From Streptosporangium sandarakinum (lineage in GTDB: Bacteria; Actinomycetota; Actinomycetes; Streptosporangiales; Streptosporangiaceae), in NCBI RefSeq assembly GCF_013409935.1, contig NZ_JACCCO010000002.1, positions 744,001 through 808,000 of the forward strand: a stretch of DNA of 64,000 nt, written 5' to 3'. The notes beneath the pieces are model-generated. The model searched no databases. It was given only the letters and a program-made list of their open reading frames with translations, and was not told the DNA's origin. Shown here piece by piece: positions 49,865-58,349 of the stretch (positions are counted from its first letter, which is position 1; each line of letters starts with the position of its first letter). The translations under genes and the position numbers were made by a program.

Positions 49865-51268
49865 ATGGACATCTCCAAGAAGACCCACATGATCAAGACC
49901 AGCTGCTATGACTTCTCCGTCAGGGGCGACCAGCCGGTGGCCAGGGTCAAGCAGATCATCGAGACCCTGGACGGCGAGTCCATCAAAAACGCCGGGACCG
50001 CCTACCTGGACGCCTGCTCCCTGCTGGCGGAGTGCCAGCGCGCGGTCGAGAACGTCAGCAAGACCCTGGCCGAGTGCTGGAACGACAAGGCGTCGGTCGA
50101 GGCGCAGACCGCGCTGCGGTACATCCACGCGACGGCGCGCGAACTCTCCAACAAGGGCAACATGATGGGCCGCCCCCTGGAGTCGCTCGGCGACGCCCTT
50201 CCCGCCTACAAGGAGACCGGCGAGGGCGGGTTCGCGCCCTCGTGGAGCGAGAACACCTTCACCTTCAACGACGACATCTCGGACTTCTACGACACAAAAG
50301 ACGGCGTCCAGTGGGGGTCGCAGAACCAGCTCGCCAAGGAGCACCTGGAGAAGCTCAACGCGGAGATCCAGAAGTGGCACACCCTGCTTCCCGACTCCCT
50401 GCGCAAGGAGCTGCCGAGGATCGAGCCGCCGACCGTGCCCACCCCGCCCTTCCCGACCGTGGACTACCCCGGCGGGTACCCGAGCGCGGGACCGTACGGC
50501 CCCGGCGGGACGGGACCGTACGGCGCGGGGCCCTACGGGAACGGCCCGGACGGGACGGGACCGTACGGCACCGACCCCTTCGCCACCGATCCCAACGGGA
50601 CCGGCCCCAACGGGACCGGTCCCAACGGCACGGACCCCAACGGGAGCGGAGACCTGCCTCCGGGCGCCTACCCCGGTGACGGCGGCACCGGGCTTCCGGG
50701 GCAGAACGGGCCGGGTGCGGGGATGCCCGGGAGTGCGGGCGGGAACGGCACCGACCCCACCGGCGGCCTGACCGACCCGTCCAAGGGTCTGACGGACCCG
50801 TCCGGGAATCTGACGGACCCGTCCCGGAACCTGACCTACCCCGCCGGATACGACGCCGGCAACGCGCGGACCACCGACCTGTCGTCGTTCCAGCCCCCGC
50901 AGGGCTACGACGGCATCGGGAACCCGAACCCGAACCTGTCCGGCCCGAACACCTCCACCGGCAACTCCCCCTACTCCTCTCCCACGTACACGGGTTCGCC
51001 GACGAACACCGGCACGGGGACCGGCACCGGTGGGATCGGCTCGTCCGGGTCGTTCGGCACCGCCGGGGTGCGCGCCGCCGCGCTGAACGCCGCCGAGGGC
51101 GCGGCGGGCAGCGGCATGTTCATGCCGCCCATGGGCGCCATGGGCGGCGCCGGTGCGGGCGCGGGCGAGCAGGAGCAGGAGAGCGGCAGCAACCTGTGGG
51201 AGCACGACGACGTGTGGGGCGCCAACGACCACGAGGGCGCCGTCGACGGCCACATCGGCAGCGTCTGA
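49865..51268 (+). CDS. Large Gly/Pro-rich T7SS-like substrate
   Basis: A 467-aa protein without a Sec signal. The N-terminal about 190 residues are helical (SLLAECQRAVENVSKTLAECWNDKASVEAQTALRYI, with a W-x-D turn), resembling the helical domain of WXG100/PPE-type substrates. The middle (190-390) is disordered, with GPYG, NGTGPNGTGPNGTDPNG and LTDPSKGLTDPSGNLTDPS repeats. The C-terminus ends SNLWEHDDVWGANDHEGA..IGSV, similar to the W-L-x-E-D-x-D-V-W tail common in actinobacterial T7SS-associated proteins. Probably secreted with its partner upstream; inference. Confidence 0.68.
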   Translation: MDISKKTHMIKTSCYDFSVRGDQPVARVKQIIETLDGESIKNAGTAYLDACSLLAECQRAVENVSKTLAECWNDKASVEAQTALRYIHATARELSNKGNMMGRPLESLGDALPAYKETGEGGFAPSWSENTFTFNDDISDFYDTKDGVQWGSQNQLAKEHLEKLNAEIQKWHTLLPDSLRKELPRIEPPTVPTPPFPTVDYPGGYPSAGPYGPGGTGPYGAGPYGNGPDGTGPYGTDPFATDPNGTGPNGTGPNGTDPNGSGDLPPGAYPGDGGTGLPGQNGPGAGMPGSAGGNGTDPTGGLTDPSKGLTDPSGNLTDPSRNLTYPAGYDAGNARTTDLSSFQPPQGYDGIGNPNPNLSGPNTSTGNSPYSSPTYTGSPTNTGTGTGTGGIGSSGSFGTAGVRAAALNAAEGAAGSGMFMPPMGAMGGAGAGAGEQEQESGSNLWEHDDVWGANDHEGAVDGHIGSV

Positions 51269-51313
51269 CGCCGTCACCGGGCCGCCCGCCGGACGGGCGG
51301 CCCGGCGGCGCGG

Positions 51314-52231
51314 TCAGAACACCGAGACGTGGACGTGGTCGTAGTGGTTGGCGGTGACGCCGCCCCGGTCCGACATCATCCGCCAGCCGCCGCCGGAGCG
51401 GACGTCGTAGTAGCGCTGCTGCCAGATGAGGTACATCACGCCGAGGCGCGGGCCGTTGTCGATGACCCACTGGGCCAGGCGGTCGCCGCGTTCCTTGTCC
51501 GCCGGGGACGGCATCCGGCCGCCGCCGCTCATCATGAAGTCGCAGGCCCGGCCGCTGCCGTGGTCACCGGGGTCGCCGGAGCGCAGGCAGCCGTAGCTGT
51601 AGGGCATCGGGAAGTTCCGGAGGACCTCGTTGCGCACGGTGACCATGCGGGGGGTGAGGCCGTCGCTGCCGGAGGGGGTCTCGAAGCCGTACTTGGCCAG
51701 CAGCCCCTCGATCCGGACCCGGTCCTTCTTCAGTTTGGCGATGTCGGCCTTCAGCGCGGCGACCTTCTCGTCGGCGGTCTTCTCCGCCTTCTCGGCCTTA
51801 TCGATCAGGTCCTGGAACCGGCTGAGCTGGTTGGCGCGCAGGCCGGCGAGATAGGACATGGTGGCGGCGCCGCCCAGGGCGGCCGAGACGTCGCCCTGGA
51901 AGCTCAGCAGGTTGTCGCCGTCCAGCGGGACGCTCATGTAGGAGGTCTGGGCGAAGCGCACCACGTCGGCCCGGGCGGCGGCCAGTGACCTGCGCAGGCT
52001 CTTGACGCTCGTGGTCGCCTTGCCGGCCCGCACGCGGATGTCCTCCAGGCTCTGCACCTGACCGCGGTACGCCTTGTCGAGCCGGTCGGCCTCGCGGGTC
52101 AGCCTGCGCAGCTCGGCCTCGGGGTCGGGCTTGGCCGCGGCGGGAACGGCGGCGGCCCCGGCGGACAGGAAGGGCGTCAGGAGAAGGGCGGCGAGCAGGA
52201 CGACGAGCGCGGCCGGGCGGCTCCGTCTCAC
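51314..52231 (-). CDS. Secreted coiled-coil protein with LAS-type peptidase-like C-terminus
   Basis: A 305-aa exported protein: signal peptide (LVVLLAALLLTPFLSAGAAAVPAAA), a coiled coil (residues about 35-170, LRRLTREADRLDKAYRGQ..., AEKAEKTADEKVAALKADIAKLKKDR) and a C-terminal ARB-07466-like domain with DHGSGRACDFMM and NHYDHVHVSVF, the His/Asp metal ligands of LAS (VanY/M15-type) peptidases. It may trim peptidoglycan; the coiled coil resembles the regulatory part of RipA/NlpC-type hydrolases. The GTG start follows GGAGGT. Confidence 0.82.
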   Translation of the reverse strand: MRRSRPAALVVLLAALLLTPFLSAGAAAVPAAAKPDPEAELRRLTREADRLDKAYRGQVQSLEDIRVRAGKATTSVKSLRRSLAAARADVVRFAQTSYMSVPLDGDNLLSFQGDVSAALGGAATMSYLAGLRANQLSRFQDLIDKAEKAEKTADEKVAALKADIAKLKKDRVRIEGLLAKYGFETPSGSDGLTPRMVTVRNEVLRNFPMPYSYGCLRSGDPGDHGSGRACDFMMSGGGRMPSPADKERGDRLAQWVIDNGPRLGVMYLIWQQRYYDVRSGGGWRMMSDRGGVTANHYDHVHVSVF

Positions 52232-52417
52232 GCTTCGCTCACCTCCAGAGCCGCACGGACGGAGCGAAACTATAGAAGGTGATCTTTTAAATCGCCACCG
52301 GAACGGTCGAACTCCGCCTCACCGGCGCATCGCCGCCCCGCCCCCCTTGCCATCAACGGCAGAACATGATTCCGTCTCACCACCGGGAGGGCCCTCGGTG
52401 ACAGGAGGCAGGACGAC

Positions 52418-53851
52418 ATGCGCCAGCACGACACGCTGTTCATCGGGGGCGACTGGGTGGCCCCCGCCGGCACCGGGACCATCGACGTCGTCTCGCCGCA
52501 CACCGAGGAGGTCGTCGGCCGCGTTCCCGACGGGACCGCCGCCGACATGGACCGCGCGGTGGCCGCCGCCCGGCAGGCGTTCGACCACGGCCCCTGGCCG
52601 CGCATGACGATGGCCGAGCGCGCCGCCGTCGTCGGCAGGCTCGCCGAGATCTACGCGTCCCGGCAGGAGGAGATGGCCGAGCTCATCACGATGGAGATGG
52701 GCTCGCCCATCACCTTCTCCCGGATGGCGCAGGCCCCGCAGCCGCTCGGCATGCTGCAGTACTACGCCGAGCTCGGCCGCACGTTCCCCGTGGAGGAGGA
52801 GCGCCCGGGGACCTTCGGCCCGGTGACCGTGCGCCGGGAGCCGGTCGGCGTGGTCGCCGCCGTGGTGCCGTGGAACGTCCCGCAGTTCGTCATCATGATC
52901 AAGCTCGCCCCCGCGCTCGTCGCGGGCTGCACGGTCGTGGTCAAGCCCGCCCCCGAGACGCCGCTCGACTCCTACCTGCTGGCCGAGATGGTCAAGGAGG
53001 CCGGCGTCCCCGACGGCGTCGTCAACATCGTCGCCGCCGGGCGCGAGGCCGGCGAGCACCTCGTCTCCCACCCCGGCGTGGACAAGGTCGCCTTCACCGG
53101 CTCCACCGCGGCGGGCCGGCGCATCGCCGCGATCTGCGGCGAGCAGCTCAAGCGGTGCACCCTGGAGCTCGGCGGCAAGTCGGCCGCGATCATCCTGGAC
53201 GACTGCGACCTGCCCTCGGCGATGGGCTTCCTGTCCATCGCCACGCTGATGAACAACGGCCAGGCGTGCGTGGCCCAGACCCGCATCCTGGCCTCGCGCA
53301 ACCGCTACGACGAGGTGGTGGAGGCGGTCGCCGGGATGGTCCGCGCCATGCCGGTCGGCGACCCCGCCGACCCGGCCACCGGCATCGGCCCGCTGGTCGC
53401 CGAACGGCAGCGGGAGCGGGTCGAGAACTACATCAGGATCGGCATCGACGAGGGCGCCAAGCCCGTCCTCGGCGGCCTGGAGCGGCCCCGCGACCGGGGC
53501 TGGTACGTCGCCCCCACGGTCTTCGCCGGGGCCACCAACGAGATGCGCATCGCCCGCGAGGAGATCTTCGGCCCGGTCCTGACGGTGATCCCGTACGAGA
53601 ACGAGGACGACGCCGTCCGCATCGCCAACGACAGCGACTACGGCCTGCACGGCACGGTGTGGACCGCCGACCCCGGGCACGGCGTGGAGATCGCCCGCCG
53701 GGTGCGCACCGGCTCCTACGGCGTCAACCTCCTGATGATCGAGAACAGCTCGCCGTTCGGCGGGTACAAGAGCAGCGGCCTCGGCCGGGAGCTGGGCCCG
53801 GAGGGCCTCGCGGCCTACCTGGAGTACAAGTCCATCGCCCGCCTGGGCTGA
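52418..53851 (+). CDS. Aldehyde dehydrogenase (NAD(P)+-dependent)
   Basis: A 477-aa aldehyde dehydrogenase: VVPWNVP and VVKPAPETPL (cofactor binding), FTGSTAAGR, general base Glu250 in TLELGGKSA and catalytic Cys284 in NNGQACVAQTR, ending GYKSSGLGRELGPEGLAAYLEYKSI. Closest in style to broad-range ALDHs that act on betaine-, geranial- or phenylacetaldehyde-type substrates; the substrate is not determined. The ATG at 52418 follows AGGAGG. Single-gene unit. Confidence 0.95.
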   Translation: MRQHDTLFIGGDWVAPAGTGTIDVVSPHTEEVVGRVPDGTAADMDRAVAAARQAFDHGPWPRMTMAERAAVVGRLAEIYASRQEEMAELITMEMGSPITFSRMAQAPQPLGMLQYYAELGRTFPVEEERPGTFGPVTVRREPVGVVAAVVPWNVPQFVIMIKLAPALVAGCTVVVKPAPETPLDSYLLAEMVKEAGVPDGVVNIVAAGREAGEHLVSHPGVDKVAFTGSTAAGRRIAAICGEQLKRCTLELGGKSAAIILDDCDLPSAMGFLSIATLMNNGQACVAQTRILASRNRYDEVVEAVAGMVRAMPVGDPADPATGIGPLVAERQRERVENYIRIGIDEGAKPVLGGLERPRDRGWYVAPTVFAGATNEMRIAREEIFGPVLTVIPYENEDDAVRIANDSDYGLHGTVWTADPGHGVEIARRVRTGSYGVNLLMIENSSPFGGYKSSGLGRELGPEGLAAYLEYKSIARLG

Positions 53852-54054
53852 GCCGCCGCCGACCCGGCCGTGCCGTACGGCTCTGCGGAAAACCGTACGG
53901 CGCGGCCGGAAGCGTGGATGGCCGGCCCAGCGCGCCCCCGCGTCGCTGGACCGCCGCCGCTGCGGTGGAGCATGCCCCACGTGCCCCGGCATGCGGGTCT
54001 ACGTGCCCCTTGGACGTCTCCCGGCGGGTTCAACCCATCCGTTCTAGGTAGACG

Positions 54055-54849
54055 TCATTCATCCGAGATTGGTTCGTGAAATCCGGCAAAGTTTTTTCGG
54101 AGCTCCGAACCCGGCCCGGCGGTGTCGCCCGGGGCCGCCCCGGTTTTGGCGTGGAGGACCTCGCGAGCCTGCTCGGCGGCGCGGAGGAGGTTCTCGGTGA
54201 TGAAGTCGTGGAACCGGGCGACGTTCTCCAGGCGGACGGCGGCCGGAGTGCCGGGGCCGAGGATGGCGACGCCCTGCCGCGCGGTCTCGATGAGCTGGTC
54301 GTTGGCCCGGGCGCTGCGGATCATCGACTGGTACCACAGGTCGTCGTCGACGACGTAGCGCTCGCGGCGCCGTTCGTCGCGTTCCCGGCGGACGAGGTCC
54401 AGGCCCTCCAGGAACGTGATCGCCTTGGAGACGGAGGCGGGGCTGACCTGGAGGCGCCGGGCGAGCTCGGAGGCGGTGAGGCTGCCGGCGTCGGTGGTGT
54501 AGAGGCAGCCCAGCACCCGGGCCATCATCTTGGGCAGGCCCGAGATCATGAAGACGGTGGTGAGGGCCTCCTGGTAGTCGCGCACGGCCTCGGCGTCGCG
54601 CCCGTAGGGCTGGGGGACCGACTCCGCCCCCCGGGGCGCGGCCTGCCCGCGCCGGTGGGTGCGCTGCTGGGTGGCGCGGTGGGCCAGGTCGGGGCGGTAG
54701 CCGGTGGGGCCGCCGTTGCGCATCACCTCACGGGTGACCGTCGAGGTCGGACGGTCGAGGCGGCGGGCGATCTCGGCGTAGGCGAGGCCGTCGGCCAGCC
54801 CCAGCGCGATCTGCTGGCGGTCCTGCTGGGTGAGCCTGCCTCCCGGCAT
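54055..54849 (-). CDS. GbsR/MarR-type regulator with N-terminal IS30-like HTH
   Basis: A 264-aa protein with two DNA-binding modules. Residues 5-50 (LTQQDRQQIALGLADGLAYAEIARRLDRPTSTVTREVMRN) are the HTH_38 type otherwise seen in IS30 transposases. The second part is a GbsR/MarR-like winged helix (PKMMARVLGCLYTTDAGSLTASELARRLQVSPASVSKAITFLEGLDLVRRERD) with a helical C-terminus. I chose ATG 54849 after AAAGGAGG; a GTG one codon upstream is closer to the ribosome site. It is divergent from DUF4097 and serine-hydrolase genes. Confidence 0.85.
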   Translation of the reverse strand: MPGGRLTQQDRQQIALGLADGLAYAEIARRLDRPTSTVTREVMRNGGPTGYRPDLAHRATQQRTHRRGQAAPRGAESVPQPYGRDAEAVRDYQEALTTVFMISGLPKMMARVLGCLYTTDAGSLTASELARRLQVSPASVSKAITFLEGLDLVRRERDERRRERYVVDDDLWYQSMIRSARANDQLIETARQGVAILGPGTPAAVRLENVARFHDFITENLLRAAEQAREVLHAKTGAAPGDTAGPGSELRKNFAGFHEPISDE

Positions 54850-54933
54850 CACGCCTCCTTTCCTGCCCCATGGGTGCTCCGTGGGGGTTCCCGGTGTTTC
54901 CCGACGCCTCCACCATAGCGTTCCTCTTCAGCC

Positions 54934-54987
54934 CATTGCAACGACAAGCCATCTCAGCGTTGCATTATCCGAGAGGACGTTGCAATG
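54934..54987. promoter_or_regulatory. GTTGCA-rich operator region of the GbsR-like gene
   Basis: CATTGCAACG (54934-54943) and its exact reverse complement CGTTGCAATG (54978-54987) form an inverted pair, with a third related site CGTTGCATT at 54958. The 260-bp gap is unusually A/T-rich, with further TGCA-type sites at 54993-55047. Confidence 0.5.
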
Positions 54988-55110
54988 ATTTCAATGCATC
55001 TACCTGCATGAATGTTGTTTTTAAGCAAAGATCTTGTTGCATGCATTCGGAAAGCAACGTAGCTTTCTCGTTGTCGGAAACAACGAGCCGCAAACACGAG
55101 GGAGCACACG

Positions 55111-55773
55111 ATGCACACGTTCGACACCCCCGCCCCGATCTCCGCCGTCCTTCACATCCCCGCCGGACGCGTCCGGCTCATCGCCGCCGACCGCGCCGAC
55201 ACCGCGGTCGAGGTCCTGCCCGCCAGCGCCTCCAAGAGCCGCGACGTCAAGGCGGCCGAGCAGACCACGGTCGAATACGCCGACGGCGTCCTGCGGATCG
55301 AGACCGCGGTGAAGAACCAGTACCTCGGCCCGACCGGAGCCGTCGAGGTGACGGTCAAGCTGCCCGCCGGCTCCCGCGTCGAGGCCAGGACGGCCGCCGC
55401 CGAACTGCGGACCGTCGGCCGCCTCGGCGACGTCGCCTTCGAGGGCGCGTACCACCAGATCAAGCTGGACGAGACCGCGAGCCTTCGTCTCACCGCGACC
55501 GACGGCGACGTCGAGGTCGGCCGGCTGGGCGGCCCCGCGGAGATCAGCACCGCGAGGGGCGACATCACCATCGCCGAGGCCACGGGCGGCACGGTCGTGC
55601 TCCGCACCCAGTCCGGCGACATCTCGATCACCGCCGCCGCCGGCGTCTCGGCCGCCCTGGACGCCGGAACCACCCTCGGCCGCATCGCCAACGGTTTCAA
55701 GAACAACGGCACCGTCGAACTCGACGTCCACGCCACCACCACCAGCGGCGACATCACCGCCCGCAGCCTCTAG
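55111..55773 (+). CDS. DUF4097 beta-helix protein
   Basis: A 220-aa protein of short repeating beta-strands typical of DUF4097 (LRLTATDGDVEVGRLGGPAEISTARGDITIAEATGGTVVLRTQSGDISITAAAG-type units, each around 18-20 residues). It has no signal peptide or membrane segment, so it is cytoplasmic. Function unknown; in actinomycetes it often sits beside PadR/GbsR-type regulators. The ATG at 55111 follows GAGGGAG. The serine hydrolase gene begins 76 bp after it. Confidence 0.85.
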   Translation: MHTFDTPAPISAVLHIPAGRVRLIAADRADTAVEVLPASASKSRDVKAAEQTTVEYADGVLRIETAVKNQYLGPTGAVEVTVKLPAGSRVEARTAAAELRTVGRLGDVAFEGAYHQIKLDETASLRLTATDGDVEVGRLGGPAEISTARGDITIAEATGGTVVLRTQSGDISITAAAGVSAALDAGTTLGRIANGFKNNGTVELDVHATTTSGDITARSL

Positions 55774-55849
55774 CCGTCCGGACCCGGCGGAGTCGCGTTC
55801 CGCCATCCGTCCGACGCGTTTCACATCACATTCGAAGGAGCACACCATC

Positions 55850-56995
55850 ATGTCCGTCACCCCCACCGGCCAGGACGAGCTCACCGCCCGGACCGGGCAG
55901 GACCGCCCGGAGCTGCGCAAGATCATCCAGGAGATGGTCGACTCCGGTTTCGTCGGAGTCCGGCTGCGAGTACACGACGAGCGGGGCGAGTGGGCCGCCG
56001 GCGCCGGGGCGAGCGAACTGGGCGGAGCCGAGGAGCCGCCGGCCGACGGGCACGTCCGGATCGGCAGCAACACCAAGACGTTCACCGCCACCGTGGTGCT
56101 GCAACTGGTGGCCGAGGGTCGGATCGGACTGGACACCCCGGTGGACGACTACCTGCCCGAGTTCGGGATGGACCGGCGGATCACGGTGCGGATGCTGCTG
56201 CAGCACACCAGCGGGGTGTTCAACTTCACCGGCGAGTACTTCGAGGACGGCACGTTCGTGCCGGGGATCCCCGCCACCCCCGCGGGCAAGGAGTGGGTGG
56301 ACAACCGGTTCCACAGCTACCGGCCGCAGGAGCTGGTACGGCTGGCGCTGTCCAAGCCGGCGAGGTTCGAGCCGGGCACCGACTGGAGCTACTCCAACAC
56401 CAACTACGTGCTGGCCCGGCTGCTGATCGAGAAGGTCACCGGCCGCCCGGTCGCCGAGGAGATGCAGCGCCTCATCCTGGGGCCGCTCGGCCTGACGGGC
56501 ACCGTCCAGCCGACCACCGAGCAGGACATCCCCGCACCGTACGCCCACGCCTACTACCGCTACGAGGAGGACGGCCAGACCCAGACGGTCGACGTCACCC
56601 GGCACAATCCCTCCTGGATCTCCAGCGGCGGTGACATGATCTCCACCGCCCGGGACCTGCAGACGTTCATCTCCGCGCTGGTGGGCGGCAGGCTGCTGCC
56701 GGCCGAGCTGCTGGCCGAGATGTTCACGCCGGAGTCCAAGGCCGGCTATGGGCTGGGGGTGTTCGTGCAGGAGGTGCCGGGCGGCGGCACCGTCATCACC
56801 CACAACGGCGGCATGGCCGGCCACGCGGCGCTGATGTACAGCACGCCCGACGGCGGCACGACCCTGACCGCCGCGCTGAACTACGTGGACGACACCGCCA
56901 TGTCCGTGGGTGCGGCGTTCCAGCAGGCGACGCAGCGGCTCGTCGCCGAGGTGTTCGGCGGCGGACGGGCCGACGCGGCCGACCCGGCCCGGTAG
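55850..56995 (+). CDS. Serine hydrolase, beta-lactamase/D-Ala-D-Ala carboxypeptidase fold
   Basis: A 381-aa class-C beta-lactamase-fold hydrolase. Motif 1 SNTK is in HVRIGSNTKTFTATVVLQL, motif 2 YSN is in DWSYSNTNYVLARLL, and the KTG-equivalent is HNGG in VITHNGGMAGHAA. There is no signal peptide, which argues against a secreted carboxypeptidase and for an intracellular esterase-like role. ATG 55850 follows GAAGGAG. Probably cotranscribed with the DUF4097 gene under the divergent GbsR-like regulator. Confidence 0.88.
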   Translation: MSVTPTGQDELTARTGQDRPELRKIIQEMVDSGFVGVRLRVHDERGEWAAGAGASELGGAEEPPADGHVRIGSNTKTFTATVVLQLVAEGRIGLDTPVDDYLPEFGMDRRITVRMLLQHTSGVFNFTGEYFEDGTFVPGIPATPAGKEWVDNRFHSYRPQELVRLALSKPARFEPGTDWSYSNTNYVLARLLIEKVTGRPVAEEMQRLILGPLGLTGTVQPTTEQDIPAPYAHAYYRYEEDGQTQTVDVTRHNPSWISSGGDMISTARDLQTFISALVGGRLLPAELLAEMFTPESKAGYGLGVFVQEVPGGGTVITHNGGMAGHAALMYSTPDGGTTLTAALNYVDDTAMSVGAAFQQATQRLVAEVFGGGRADAADPAR

Positions 56996-57105
56996 AGGGG
57001 GCCGGGCACCGCGGGCTCGCCTCACGGACCCGCCGGCGGGCTACGGCGGGTACCGTCCGCCCCCTCACCGGTGCCGCGAGCCTCCGGCGGGCACCGGCCG
57101 GCTCC

Positions 57106-58236
57106 TCACCGGTGCCGCTCGACCACCTCAAGGGTCTGGTGGGCGATCTCCAGCTCCTCGTCCGTGGGGATCACCGCCACCCGCACCGGGGAGCCGTCGG
57201 CCGAGATGGTCCGCTCCCCGCGCGCGTTGCGGCCCGGGTCGAGCACGATGCCCAGCCGCTCCAGCCCGGTCAGGGTCCGTTCCCGGACCGGCGCGGAGTT
57301 CTCCCCCACGCCGCCGGTGAAGGCGATCACGTCCACCGAGCCGAGCACCGCGTAGTAGGCGCCGACGTACTTGCGCAGCCGGTGGCAGTAGACCGCCATG
57401 GCCAGCTCGGCGGCCGGGTCGCCGACGGCCAGCCGCTCCTGCACCGCGCGCATGTCGTTGTCGCCGCACAGGCCCAGCAGACCGGAGCGCCGGTTGAGCA
57501 GCGTGTCGATCTCCTCCGGGGACATGCCCGCGGTCCGGGCGAGGTAGAGGAGCGCCCCCGGGTCCACGTCGCCGCTCCGGGTGCCCATGACCAGGCCCTC
57601 CAGCGGGGTCATGCCCATCGAGGTGTCCACGCAGCGCCCGCCCGACACCGCCGAGGCGCTGGCCCCGTTGCCCAGGTGCAGCACGATCACGCCGGCCGAC
57701 GGAGTCCCGGCCAGGCGGGCGGCCTCACGCGAGACGTAGGCGTGCGAGGTGCCGTGGAAGCCGTAGCGGCGGATCCTCCACCGCTCGGCCACCTCCCGGT
57801 CGATCGCGTAGGCCGCGGCGGCCGGGGGGATCGTGGCATGGAAGGCGGTGTCGAAGACCGCCACCTGCGGCAGGTCGGGCCGGAGCCGCCGCACGGCCTC
57901 GATGCCGGCGAGGCCGGCCGGATTGTGCAGCGGGGCGAGCGGGATCAGCTCCTCGATCTTCCCGACCACGTCGTCGGTGATCAGGGTGGGCTCGGTGAAG
58001 GTGACGCCGCCGTGCACCACCCGGTGCCCGACCGCGGTCAGCTCGGGCGAGTCGATCCCCAGGCCCCGCCCGGCCAGCTCGGCGCCGATCAGCTTCAGCG
58101 CCGCCTCATGGTCGGGCACCGGGGAGCCGGGCTCGCCGATCCGCTCCACCGTCCCGGACGCCAGCCGCTCGTCGCCCTCCAGCAGCCGGTACTTCACCGA
58201 GGAGGACCCGCTGTTGACCACCAGTACGCGCCCCAC
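57106..58236 (-). CDS. ackA: Acetate kinase
   Basis: A 376-aa acetate kinase converting acetyl phosphate and ADP to acetate and ATP. Signatures VLVVNSGSSSVKYRL at the N-terminus, VGHRVVHGG, FDTAFHATIPPAA, RRYGFHGTSHAYVS, LHLGNGASASAV and FTGGVGENSAPVR are all present. The GTG start at 58236 follows GAGGGAG. It is the second gene after pta on the same strand, 113 bp apart, forming the usual acetate-overflow/assimilation pair. Confidence 0.97.
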   Translation of the reverse strand: MGRVLVVNSGSSSVKYRLLEGDERLASGTVERIGEPGSPVPDHEAALKLIGAELAGRGLGIDSPELTAVGHRVVHGGVTFTEPTLITDDVVGKIEELIPLAPLHNPAGLAGIEAVRRLRPDLPQVAVFDTAFHATIPPAAAAYAIDREVAERWRIRRYGFHGTSHAYVSREAARLAGTPSAGVIVLHLGNGASASAVSGGRCVDTSMGMTPLEGLVMGTRSGDVDPGALLYLARTAGMSPEEIDTLLNRRSGLLGLCGDNDMRAVQERLAVGDPAAELAMAVYCHRLRKYVGAYYAVLGSVDVIAFTGGVGENSAPVRERTLTGLERLGIVLDPGRNARGERTISADGSPVRVAVIPTDEELEIAHQTLEVVERHR

Positions 58237-58349
58237 CGCTCCCTCTTCCCTCCCTGCTCCGCCCGCCGCCCCCGGCTCCTGCCGGAAGCCCCCGGAAGCC
58301 TCCGGGAACCGCCCGCCGGGTTCTCCCGCGCCACCGCGCGGCCCGGTGC

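Noticed and set aside
7251-53885. Frequent CCGTACGG octamers, many in intergenic regions
   Set aside because: Striking by eye (for example 7251, 7279, 24789, 27445, 27515), but without genome-wide counts against expectation it may just reflect GC-rich palindrome usage. No link to one feature type.
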